Assembly (NCBI GenBank): GCA_037178625.1 | Contig: CM074144.1 | Span: 930,001 to 994,000, forward strand | From: Skeletonema tropicum | Lineage: Eukaryota; Bacillariophyta; Thalassiosirophyceae; Thalassiosirales; Thalassiosiraceae | Direction: 5' to 3' | DNA: 64,000 nucleotides | Shown: in pieces, positions 31,560-41,843 of the stretch | How positions within the stretch are numbered: the first letter of the stretch is position 1 | Layout of the letters: every line of letters starts with the position of its first letter | Notes under the pieces: generated by a model | The model's database searches: none | What the model saw: only the letters and a program-made list of their open reading frames with translations | Told to the model about the DNA's origin: nothing | Program-made: the position numbers and the translations under genes

Positions 31560-32385
31560 CTGTTACATCGAATCCTAGGATTCTGAAAATCCTAGGATTC
31601 GATACCGGCGAATCCATGGATTTCGGAATCCTAGGATTCGTGAGGGGGCTGCACATCGAATCCTTGGATTGTCCGAATCCTAGGATTCCTGCCTCCGAAT
31701 CCTAGGATTCCTGCTCCGAATCCTAGGATTCGCCGGCTCTGATCCATCGAATCCTTGGATTGATGGGCGAAGATGAAGACACCTCGACCGACCACGATAC
31801 GATATCGCTGCTATGCAGCAGTAGATAAGGAGGGGCATCAAGTAATTACAAAGGCAACCAACCCGCCCCCTCGCCTCTAATATGATTAAAGACGACGGCT
31901 TAGTCACCTGGAGCGGAAGGAAACGCCACGACGTCGCCTACACGGTACAAAAAGTTTGCATAATTATTCGTTTCCGTCGAACAAACAATCAACTACAATT
32001 CAATGCAAACGGCGAAGATATCGATCAAACAAGCATTAAAAATTCATTATTACGATAACATGCATTTGTGGGAGCCATATTAATGATAGATTGAGGGGAA
32101 TATGACATTTATCAAGTATTACTTCTAATAATTTACATCACATACCAACAATTAATAATAACATAGCCTATCTGATACTTTAAACTCTGTATTATGTACC
32201 ACCAACACATGCACATCCATTAGAAGCGTATGATTGAATGGTACATGAATAACAACTCATTTGTTGTTATTGACTTTGTTGTTATCGGCTATCTCGAGTG
32301 CTGATTGTTGCGTACTCTGGATGTGAAAATTAAATAATGTCGGAGGAATCCTAGGATTCGGAAATCCAAGGATTCGATGTAACAG
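31560..32385. mobile_element. palindrome-array element with inverted termini
   Basis: The left end reads CTGTTACATCGAATCC and the right end is its reverse complement (GGATTCGATGTAACAG), 826 bp apart. The left 200 bases hold nine palindromes and the right end two, based on GAATCCTAGGATTC. The middle is AT-rich with no gene. No target duplication is visible. It could be a non-autonomous transposon with reiterated transposase-binding sites. It ends about 93 bp upstream of the dihydroorotate dehydrogenase start. Confidence 0.55.
31570..31762. repeat. nine-unit palindrome cluster (GAATCCTAGGATTC)
   Basis: Perfect 14-mers lie at 31570, 31626, 31675, 31697 and 31718; near-matches at 31588, 31610 (CCATGG core), 31658 and 31749 (CCTTGG core). 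Spacers are 5-18 bases and differ, so this is not a simple tandem repeat. Two more units are at 32346 and 32362. Confidence 0.85.
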
Positions 32386-32478
32386 CTGTTCCGCGGCCAC
32401 TTATTTCCCTACCAAACATCACAATCTAATATTATCATAAGCATCAGATCTCATAATAGCTCCACGCCACCACTAAAC

Positions 32479-33885
32479 ATGACAATCAAGCAGCAAATCC
32501 AACGAACCACACTCCGCACAGCAGCAGCCCTAACCGTCCTCGAACTAACCACCCATCTCCCCACCGAAGGCCGCTCCTCTCAAACCTACCATCATCTATT
32601 CGATTCCATCATCACACCATTGGGACGACGACTCTTTACTCCAGAGGATGCTCATCATTTAGCATTAGAGGTGGTCCGGCGAGGACTAGCTCCACGATTA
32701 AGCAGAGAGGGGAGTAACAGTAATAGTAAAGTCAACATGACCACCACAATCCAACGAAGTGACAACAAAGGCCTACCATTAACATTCCCGGGACCCATCG
32801 GTCTAGCAGCCGGCTTTGATAAAAATGGAAGCGCCATACCCGGATTATTTCAATTGGGATTCTCATTTGTTGAAATTGGATCAGTCACACCATTACCGCA
32901 AGAGGGGAATGCCAAACCACGGAGTTTCCGATTGGTGGAGGATCGGGGGGTGATTAATCGATTTGGGTTTAATAGTTGGGGTGCGGAGGTTGTGGGGGGG
33001 TTGTTGGGGGCGTATCGTGGTGAATTTGGTGGGAGGGGTGCTGAGCTGGTGGTGAAACAACAACATGATGACAGGGGAGAGAAAAGTGACATTGCGAATA
33101 AATTCTTGTGGGCACTTGGATGGGCATGGCATCGTCTCATGGTAGCACCACCAAACCAAGGTATTTTGGGAGTCAACCTTGGCAAGAACAAAACGAGTGA
33201 TGATGAAATTGGAGATTATACCACTGGCATTCGTAAACTTGGACCGTACGCAGATTATCTTGTCATTAATGTTTCTTCGCCCAACACACCCGGATTACGA
33301 TCGCTGCAACAACGTGAGCCATTGTACAATCTCCTCACTTCTACAACAAAAGCACGAGATGAGTATGCTCCACACGCTCCAGTATATGTCAAGATTGCTC
33401 CTGATTTGACCCTCTCTGAGATGGAAGATGTGGCAGCTGTAGTGATGGAAACGAATATTGATGGAATGATTGTGAGTAATACAACGAATGCACGGCCAGA
33501 ATCATTAGTATCTCCGAAAAAACGTGAAGTAGGTGGACTGTCAGGAGCACCAATCAAGAATAGATCGACAGAGTGTATACGAACCATGTACAAATTAACC
33601 AATGGGACCATTCCAATAATAGGTGTTGGGGGAGTTGGCTCGGGTAGAGATGCGTATGAAAAGTTGAAGGCTGGGGCATCGCTGATTCAAGTGTACAGCA
33701 TGATGGTCTATGAAGGTCCAGGAGTAGTGAGTCGTATTCGAAAGGAGTTGGCGGAATTGCTGGTTGAGAATGGGTATAAAAATGTGGAAGATGTAGTTGG
33801 TGCTGACTGTGAGGATATTTATTGGCGAAGGATTGAAGAACGAGTGAAGAAGAGGATGGAGGCGGAGAAGGTCGTAACTGTTTGA
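32479..33885 (+). CDS. DHODH: dihydroorotate dehydrogenase, class 2 (mitochondrial type)
   Basis: The 468-aa single-exon ORF begins at ATG 32479. It catalyses oxidation of dihydroorotate to orotate, the fourth step of pyrimidine synthesis, passing electrons to ubiquinone. Class 2 marks are clear: an N-terminal extension with the LFTPEDAHHLAL helix region, GPIGLAAGFDKNG, VEIGSVTPLPQEGNAKPR, GVINRFGFNS, NVSSPNTPGLR with the catalytic serine, KIAPDL, SNTT, GGLSGAPI, and GVGGVGSGRDAYEKLKAGAS for FMN phosphate. A Gly-rich insertion (AYRGEFGGRGAELV) separates two conserved blocks. The gene is convergent with the ABC transporter at 34080, with 195 bp between stops. Upstream is the palindrome array. 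Confidence 0.95.
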   Translation: MTIKQQIQRTTLRTAAALTVLELTTHLPTEGRSSQTYHHLFDSIITPLGRRLFTPEDAHHLALEVVRRGLAPRLSREGSNSNSKVNMTTTIQRSDNKGLPLTFPGPIGLAAGFDKNGSAIPGLFQLGFSFVEIGSVTPLPQEGNAKPRSFRLVEDRGVINRFGFNSWGAEVVGGLLGAYRGEFGGRGAELVVKQQHDDRGEKSDIANKFLWALGWAWHRLMVAPPNQGILGVNLGKNKTSDDEIGDYTTGIRKLGPYADYLVINVSSPNTPGLRSLQQREPLYNLLTSTTKARDEYAPHAPVYVKIAPDLTLSEMEDVAAVVMETNIDGMIVSNTTNARPESLVSPKKREVGGLSGAPIKNRSTECIRTMYKLTNGTIPIIGVGGVGSGRDAYEKLKAGASLIQVYSMMVYEGPGVVSRIRKELAELLVENGYKNVEDVVGADCEDIYWRRIEERVKKRMEAEKVVTV

Positions 33886-33980
33886 GCTGTATCTCAAAGA
33901 AGTGAGCAATAACTTGAACATAAATTATATTTTAACAAATACCGAGCCAGATGCAAGCTGTGACATTGCTCTAGATAATT

Positions 33981-34040
33981 GTAGATAATTTCGCCCCTGG
34001 AGGGCCAACCATGACGTACTTTAAGATTTCCGTTAATTTT
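33981..34040 (-). repeat. 60-bp dispersed repeat, copy B
   Basis: Reverse complement of 17891-17950 with no mismatch. It lies in the short gap between the convergent stop codons at 33885 and 34080, so it would be in the 3' UTR of one or both transcripts. Confidence 0.9.
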
Positions 34041-34079
34041 AGTCATGCAACCCAACTCTTTAACTTTCACGAGAAGACT

Positions 34080-37000
34080 TCATTTCCCTGAATACTTGAG
34101 GCATTTCAACGCAATCGAACCCAAAATGCGAACAAATATGGACCATGCAAGCAACATTCCAAGATTAAAATAGAACGAATCAATTGACCACATTCTATCA
34201 AAGGAAACGCTGAAATATTCGCTGACGGTAACAGTGCACGAACCACTCGCATCTGCGACGCATTTGAGTCGATCAAAAGAGGTGGACGACTGAGATACAA
34301 CCACGGTTCGTGAATCATCTTTATCAAAAAGACTTGTGAGCATTCCTTCATACACGTAGTGACCAGGGACAAACCAATACTGGACTGCAAAGAAGAAGTT
34401 CTTAGTTAGTAATGCTGGGCTGGCAATGAAGCCTGAGTAAGCATTGTTGAGCCCGATGAAGATATTTGCCAGGACGATTGCTGTTCCCTGGCCTGGCACC
34501 AAGAAGCAAAATGTTTGTCCTATTGAAAGCAGGAGTGTTAGCATGCGCGAGTTATATGGTTTAGAGCAAGCAGTTGATTAGACTAGCAGCACTCACCAAT
34601 ATAGCTGTAAATGGCCGTATTCAATCCAAAAAACACGTACACGCCAACCGCCCTCAAAAAACTACTATCACTATCATGACTTGGTAATCCTAAGAGGCTG
34701 ACGAAAATGATTGGGAAAGCGACACTAATAACAGCAATGAAAGGGATCTCGGCGGCCAACAGGCCAGCTATCACGGATCTGCTGCTGAGCATTCCAGCGC
34801 TTTCATGCCGATAATACATGTCTCGAATCGAAATGGTCACAGGAATGATAGATGTAATTGATAGCTGACCAATTATGACGAAGGCAATGAAGACGGCACC
34901 AAACATGCTGCATGAAGAAGAAGCGTAGATGAGTCCTCTGTATTGTTATATCTGTGTCGAAATAGAAATAATCCTCTCCTCGTTACTTACCTGTCCATTT
35001 GAGTCTCCCTGAAGACTGTTTCGGTACGAATGGGGATGAACATACTGCCAAGTAATATAGCAATCGCGATTGTCATCGCCATCCTCGATAGGTTATATCC
35101 TGGACTTCTCCAATAAATTTTTAGTGCACGAAGAACCATGAGCTTATCACGCCGATGCCACGGCTGAGCAAATGTATTATCACACTTGATGTGAAGTTCT
35201 TCGTCTCTTCTTGCGACCAATTCATCCAATTCGTCCACAAGAGATTGGAAATTCTCACTCTTCTTCCACGCCTTCGCAAAATCAATTGATTCTGTTTCGC
35301 CCTCTGCGTTCGTGATCGCCTTCTTGTTCAACTGATTGAGCATCCATGTCGAGGGATTCTCTCCAAGGCAGATGGGAGTAGCACCAAGTCCTTCAAAGTA
35401 CGAGATTAATGTTGAACTACACACTCCTAATTCGCCATGGTACACAACTTCTCCGCCTTTCTTCAATAATAACAAGTCATCAAACATATCAAATACGGTA
35501 GAAGAAGGCTGATGAATCGTAGCCACAATGGTCCGTCCTTGATCTGCCATCTTCCTCAACGCATTTACCACCAGCAAGGCAGCTCTCGCATCCAATCCTG
35601 TAAGGTGAGACAATGAATCAATTAGTGAGTGATGGAAGAAAAAAAAGAGAACAGAACACACTATGGAGATGAACATGAACCAAGCTTCGTTGGGGTTGTC
35701 AGGATCGGTGAACGGGCCCACAACTTACCTGAAGTCGGTTCATCTAAAAACACTAATGATGGAGAAGCAGCCAATTCAACCGCGATTGACAACCGCTTCT
35801 TCTGCTCAAATGACAATCCACTCGCTTCGCCGCTTCCAACAAGTAAGTCAGCCTCTCTTGTCAGACCCAAAGTTTCTATGATTTGGTCGATGTGCCTCTC
35901 AAGTCCCTCAGGTGAACCATGAATAGGATTTTCCCTATCCAGTCGCAACTGCGCTGAAAATCGGATTGTCTCCTTGATGGTAAGCTCGGCTGACTGGACA
36001 TCAAACTGCTCCACGTATCCTGAACATCTCTTGAAACTTATCTTCTCCTGGGGGAATCCGTTGAGGAGAATATCACCAGTTATACCAACATTTTCTCGAA
36101 ATGAGAATGTTGAACACTTCCGTAGCGCAATCACGTCCATTAGCGTAGTCTGCTCGGCATAAACAAGAAAAGAATATCGTCGTGAGACAATGCACTGACA
36201 GCTAGAAATCATTGTGAACGAGCAGGACAACATACCTTTCCAGCACCACTCTCTCCCTGCACATTGTAAAGTAAAATAAGAAAAGAATTAGAACAACGCA
36301 GCAACATCCTCAGAATATTTCAGATCACAAATCAATCGCTTACCATGAGTGCACACATGCGACCAGACCGAAAGATACCAGAGACGCTCTTAAGAAGGCG
36401 TAACTTCTCGGATCCTTTTGATGCCTTCACTTCATAACACAACTCTTGGAAAGATAAATCCACCGGAGTGAAAGCAGTCAGTGCTTGATCATTTGCATCC
36501 TGAGCAGCCTCTTCTTCGGCCTCATCTTTCTCAACATCTTGCATTTCCGGAGCGCTTTTTTGTGGCCCCTCCATGCGAAGTTGCAGGCAGGCTGCAGCGG
36601 CAATTGTTGCCAAAACAAAAGCACCAATCACATAAGCAAATCCGTATCCAATCCAAAGCTTTGACAAAGGCACGCCATCCTTGACAAAACCATTGCGTAT
36701 CAAATCTGTTTCTGTAAACTGGTTGATTACAAGACCACGATAGACCCATGACGACGGCAGAGCCCAATAGAGCCATTTCCAATAGACAGGAATCACATCA
36801 GGAGTGATTATAAATCCACAGAACAAGGTGTTGAAGAAGATTGTAAAGGTACATGCTGCCGTGAGTAAAGATTTGTTTGGTGCCAAGGCCACGAAGATGT
36901 TGAATAGTTGAAGCATCAACATGTTGAAGGTGACGAAGTAAAGAAAGTAGATAATGAATGCGTCTGCCGCAGCTCGGAAGCCCACCATCCAATAAAGCAA

Positions 37001-39114
37001 ACTGCCCAGAATTGAAGCATCTATAACCATAGAAGGCACGAGAGCCATCACCTGTCCCAAAACATAACTGAAAGCAGAATAGAAGCTTGAGTTGTGGTGC
37101 TTGTAGAACACGCCACGATCATCCAGCAGTGTGTTCACGTATGAAGAAGCGCAAAGCATAATGGAAACCATGTTGACCTGAAACAGTGCCCCAAGAAAAT
37201 CACGGGGCTCCTTTGATTGAAGAAAAAGGAACCCCGTGCTCAGCCCAACATTGATGTTCCTGACGATTTGATTAGAAATCCATGTTGGCCTATCACGTTT
37301 CCAGAGTGTGAAGGCTCGCTTGAAATTTAGCACAGATGATGCCCACCTAGAATTGTGATATTTTGTGTTGAGGTATTCCGAAGCCTCTCCTGCTGAACCA
37401 GCCGACCAATCTTGATTCCACTCACTTTCTAGACGATCCATGATTTTGGCATGCTCCGCAGTTTTCTGAAATTCCATGCCAAGGGACTCAGATGAAGGTG
37501 TTTCATCACTGATTGGAACACCTTCGGGACGATACAGATACTCTCTATCCTCGCTAGCAACGGCTAGAAGAAAGTCAGCATCGTCCATCGCATCAGGCTG
37601 CTTGAAACCCAATTGCTGAAAGTGGGCACTGGCTCCTGATGTAGGTCCTGCAAAAATGACGTCACCACCATCACCTAGCAATATGATCTCATCGAACAAA
37701 GCCACAGCCTCAGGTGAGGGCTGAAGGAGTGAGATCACCGAAATTCGATTCGTTACTCGTGCTGTAAAACTCAGAATGCGCATGATATCAACTGTTGAGG
37801 CAGTATCAAGACCCGTGGATATCTCATCACCCAACAATAAGGGAGTAGAGAAAGTGAGCATCTCACCGAGGGTAACTCTTCTTCGCTGGCCTCCACTAAC
37901 CCCCCGGATCTGTTCATTCCCAACATACGTATCCTTGACATGGCTGAGCCCCAACCCTTCCAAAACCAATCCAACCAAATCTGTTGCATGCGCCCCCTCA
38001 GAGGATGATGCGGGCAACTTACAGGAATTTGAGAATTGTAGCGTCTCCCCTACAGTGAAACGAGGTGCATGGTCATCAATTTGATGAACACTTGCCACCA
38101 TATTCTTGAATAGAGTGCGCTTAGTCTCATCCGTATCATCTCCACAGCACACTAGATTGTTCATGAGGACTTGTCCATTGAGCAGCTTCTTTGAGGAATA
38201 TCCAACCTTCTCGAGCAGACTCCCCTGCAGCCTGCCACCAATAGCTGTAATAAAGAGGCATGGGGGGGAGAGTGTGTGTTTTTTGACGTGAGGAAGTTGT
38301 CAAGAATAACACACACACAGAGAGAAAGAGTGTGTTATGTGAGGAAATTGTCATCAATAATATATAACCACTCAACTCAGCTGTACAGGCAACACACTAT
38401 ACAAATCTACTCACCATTGAGTAGGGATGTCTTTCCAGAAGACGGGGGACCAATAATTAAGTACATCTTCCCCGGTTCCAACGCCAAATTCACGTTGTTC
38501 AAGACACTCCTAACCTCTTTCTTTCTAATTGATGATTCAATCTTGCTTCTCCCCAAACACCTTTCACCCGCTTTCTTACACCAATAAATCGGACTATAAT
38601 TGAATACAGTTGGAATTTTAATCCCCCCCTCCGCTTCACTCTTACTGATGGGAACATTAAATGAAAAGTTCTTGACACGGATTTCCACCCTTGGCATTGC
38701 AAATGTGTCTTTACCTTTGACATATGATTTAAGATGACGCACAAAGGCTTTATGCATATCAATGGAAAGTTGACGCGCTGAATCCTGAATATCACCTTTT
38801 TCCTCATCCTGATACTCCTCTTCGTCACTCAATATTAGTGCAATGGTTTGCTGTCGCTGGAGAACTAAATCATCCATGTAAACACTCCTCCGTTTTTTGC
38901 CGGACCACGCAGCTTCTTTGTGATAAAAGCTCATCTTGCTAGATCGTGTTTTCCTCAGGAGCTGCGGACGCGATTGTTGAGGTGTTTCAGCGTCAGTGGT
39001 GGCGAATGAAATGGACGCTTTTTTGCGAGAAATTTGTTCCTCACTAGGTGAATCAACCCAGTTTTCATCGTTGGCAACCTCATCTCCAAGCCTGTCTTCC
39101 GATGAGAAAGACAT
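34080..39114 (-). CDS. PDR-type ABCG full transporter, seven exons
   Basis: Exons: 39114-38415, 38244-36344, 36256-36236, 36149-35729, 35597-34991, 34907-34597, 34519-34080; all junctions are GT-AG and restore the frame. Order is NBD1 (Walker A GPPSSGKTSLLN, signature VSGGQRRRVTLGE, Walker B LLLGDEISTGLD), a six-helix TMD1, NBD2 (GESGAGKTT, signature LSFEQKKRLSIAVE, Walker B LVFLDEPTSGLD) and TMD2. The NBD-first, doubled layout is that of pleiotropic drug resistance transporters of fungi, plants and algae, which export lipids, xenobiotics and secondary metabolites from the plasma membrane. Walker B of NBD1 has GDEISTGLD, usual in this group. Intron 1 carries GT-rich repeats. Confidence 0.9.
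36236..36256 (-). other. 21-nt micro-exon encoding the NBD2 Walker A core
   Basis: Between GTGCAG and GTATGT the exon encodes exactly GESGAGK. The previous exon ends CTCATG and the next begins ACTACGCTAATG, giving ALM-GESGAGK-TTLMDV. Skipping it keeps the frame but removes the ATP-binding lysine. Confidence 0.85.
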
Positions 39115-40914
39115 TTTAACCGATTATTACGTAATAGAGCAGCTGTATGAACGATTTTTAATTCTCTACTTTCTCCAGATATAATAGAGATGATGGGATC
39201 GATACGATCTAGTAGTGGGCACCAAGGGAGTGTGGGTAGGGTTCGGATTTCTGTTGCTGTTGCACTGCTTTTCGACGCGTGTCGTGGTGGTGGTAGTTAG
39301 GCTGTTGCCCGGCGGTTTGTTGGATCGGCAGATATGGAAGGAAAATCACTCTCTTTTATCTGTGTAATAATTTATTAGACGATGTTTATTTCATAGCAAC
39401 GACGATAGGAGTATCATTCTCAACGTCATAACGAGGAGTACTTCAATAAGAAGAGTAGAATTGCATCGTCATCTGGAAAACGGAAAACGCAAGATAAAAT
39501 CCAAAGCGCGAAGGCAAAAGCTGTGGGGATACTTACTTATGATGTACTTAGGTGGTTATTCCTGTGCTATGCAGGTAGACTACGTATCACTGGTACTGTT
39601 AACAAGAAAAGCATCTGCCTGTGGATGGTTGATTGAGACGACTTTGCTTGAGGTCGACTGGAGATGTAGTGAAAACCCTTAAAAACTGCAAATGTCTCAT
39701 CGGTTTCCGTTCCGTGACTCTCTCAAAATACAGAGTTGGGAAAGAAGGGCTCGCTCGCTCGCTGATGCTGACAATTCTGAGTGTCGCGGACCCACCTTTT
39801 TTGAGTCGTGGAAAAAAGTTTGTACGGCGTTTGTCTTGATTTGGGACTTTTCGCTCGTGACTCGATTTTTTAAAAGGTCCTCAAAAAGTTGGGCAAACTT
39901 ACCAGTACCTTTATCGCTAAGAACAACTAGCGTACCTACGTTTCAAACCGACACTCAGATAGTCGGTTCCCCCCCCCCGAATGTACTTACTTACTGCAGG
40001 GCTCGCTGGGTTTCATGATCTTGCCTGCCTATCGTTCATAATCTATTCTTCTCTTTGCATAGGAGTTTGTCAATAGACTGAATACACATAGCTAGAGTAT
40101 CTTTGCTGATCATATGCGAAAGTCGTACCACTGAGCCACTCTAGATGCGTGCCGAAAGCGTACTGCAAGTCGCTAGCGTTTAGGGCGAAAAGCCCGGAAG
40201 CACTCAAAGCGTGCGTACTACCAGCCAGAAGCATGAGTAGTGCCTGCTCTTTGATGTACTTTTGCTGATCATATGCGAAAGTCGTACCACTGAGCCACTA
40301 GACGCAATCTTACTTTGTATATATGCATCAGATTCAGATTCCTCTCTTGAGTTTGAGGCTCATTCATAAGTTCTCATAGAGCAAGAGAAAGCGACTCACA
40401 AATACGACGATGCTAACTGGATACGATCTGAGTACCAATATCCGCAAGCATTGAGGTGACGGACATATTTTTAGTTACTGCTACAACAGAGACAGAGATT
40501 GGTAATGCTCAGATAGAAGAAAACTTTACCCCCTGGTTAAGAGGTAAACCAAAACTACTTTCACACTTTTGACACATATATTAGCATGCTGCTAACTGTC
40601 AACTGAAATCAATCTGAGACGAATCAATGAACAAATAGGTGTAGGTATGTACGAGTTGGTTACTGTGTATACAATTACTCCCCTACTTTTATTTGTGGAA
40701 CGTAATTGCTCATGAATCACTCCACCGTCTTGTGCAATATTTCGAAACTCACTTCAGTGGCTTGTTTTGTTGTATCCCTACTACCATTGACATAATATGA
40801 TAGATAAATAGCATCAATGCAACGTCATGTGCATCAATGCACAAATCATGTGCACAAAAACATCCTACATTCCTATATCCAAACTAACTCCTCACACAAG
40901 ACCAACAAATCTAT
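39115..40914. other. intergenic region between ABC transporter and plastid-protein gene
   Basis: No gene is supported; short frames at 39461-40018 lack recognisable content. A 39-base sequence occurs twice, at 40102-40140 and 40261-40299. The hairpin GGGCGAAAAGCCC (40181-40193) lies between them. Confidence 0.45.
40102..40299 (-). repeat. duplicated 39-mer with box A-like sequence
   Basis: Copies at 40102-40140 and 40261-40299 are identical. On the minus strand each contains GTGGCTCAGTGGTA, close to the tRNA D-arm/box A. No B box, T arm or good clover-leaf is visible, so I do not call a tRNA. Confidence 0.6.
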
Positions 40915-41340
40915 TTATTTCTGCCAAGGCATCCTAGTAAACAAACCAACACTCTTCTTCTCCTCAACAACAGGTTGTTTCGCCGGTGTCGCCTTCTTTC
41001 CAAAAGTAAAAGGTGACTTCTTTGCAGTAGCAGCAGTGGTAGCAACCGGTGCTGCCTTCTTCTTATTCGCAGCAGTTGTCTCCTTCTTGGCACCACTCTT
41101 GGGAGCAACCTTGAATGCACCCATACCACCACTCTTTAAATTTTTAGTTCCGGAAAGACCACCAATGCCGGCAGCTTTGGCTTGTTCACTGTTTAGGGTT
41201 GGTCCATTTGTGATTGGGATGATGTTGAGTGCGGTAGTAGTGCTGCGTTGTTGGTGGGGGTTGGTGGGAGGTGCGAATGCGGATACGCATGCGATGAGTA
41301 GGATGGCTGCGATGCTTAATCTGACGAGGGAGGCGAACAT
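40915..41340 (-). CDS. small basic plastid-targeted protein, unknown function
   Basis: The ATG at 41340 gives 141 residues. Residues 1-20 (MFASLVRLSIAAILLIACVS) are a signal peptide, and AFAPP follows at the predicted cleavage site, a textbook ASAFAP plastid motif. The mature part is Lys/Ala/Pro-rich with GGLSGTKNLKSGGMGAF and ends GLFTRMPWQK; it looks largely disordered. A 182-aa frame on the opposite strand is its shadow. It is divergent from the AlgH gene at 47340; the two starts would be about 660 bp plus the MULE apart, or about 436 bp of unique flank without the MULE and counting from each start. Confidence 0.7.
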   Translation of the reverse strand: MFASLVRLSIAAILLIACVSAFAPPTNPHQQRSTTTALNIIPITNGPTLNSEQAKAAGIGGLSGTKNLKSGGMGAFKVAPKSGAKKETTAANKKKAAPVATTAATAKKSPFTFGKKATPAKQPVVEEKKSVGLFTRMPWQK

Positions 41341-41573
41341 TGTTGCTGGTAGTATTATTATCTGATTCAAAGGAGAGTGTATGACCAACCAATTTGACGA
41401 TGTTGTAGTGTTAGTTCGATTAAGGTGGACGCAGATGTTGTTGCAGCAACTTCAGCGCTTCGTTCATCAAAAGCGCAAAAAAGATAAAAAAGCAAGAGAG
41501 ACTGACGTGGCGGTATTTAGGTACTCGTAGATAAAGATACCTTAATACTGGTATCGACGTCACTCACCAACGC

Positions 41574-41582
41574 AACATTTCA
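41574..41582 (+). repeat. MULE target-site duplication, left (AACATTTCA)
   Basis: Nine bases immediately left of the element, repeated exactly at 47137-47145. Nine-base duplication is typical of Mutator transposition. Confidence 0.95.
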
Positions 41583-41674
41583 GGGAGGGGCTACGTTGGG
41601 CACGGCTTTTCTGGGCACGGGTTGGGCACGCCCTATGATGTGACGATTCTGCCACGTCACCATACCACGCTCTC
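41583..41674 (+). repeat. MULE left terminal inverted repeat (92 bp)
   Basis: Contains the direct reiteration GGGCACG(G/C) three times (about 41598-41633), a possible transposase-binding array. Matches 47045-47136 in reverse complement. Confidence 0.95.
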
Positions 41675-41715
41675 TCCATTAACCCTAAAAGGCAGAATTA
41701 TCTTTCAACAAGAGG

Positions 41716-41719
<4 letters not shown>

Positions 41720-41773
<54 letters not shown>
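41720..41773. repeat. (CT)n microsatellite in MULE leader
   Basis: About 27 CT units precede the transposase start. The other MULE copy has the same tract interrupted by CTACT near 60890, showing slippage since the two copies separated. Confidence 0.9.
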
Positions 41774-41775
<2 letters not shown>

Positions 41776-41843
41776 ATGTTGCTGCAGCGCGGCCAATGAC
41801 AAAAATAAAGTAAGCTAAGTGTTACCAGTGTCATTAATACATC

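Noticed and set aside
31570..31762. CRISPR-like array of palindromes
   Set aside because: Spacers are only 5-18 bases and repeats are 14-bp palindromes; eukaryotic context.
39461..40018. Overlapping + strand frames of 68-108 aa
   Set aside because: No recognisable motif; three overlapping frames in different phases suggest chance.
40102..40140. tRNA gene
   Set aside because: Box A-like sequence only; no T arm, no matching D stem, no B box.
40817..41365. 182-aa frame on the + strand
   Set aside because: Antisense shadow of the ASAFAP-motif plastid protein at 40915-41340, whose targeting signal is much more convincing.
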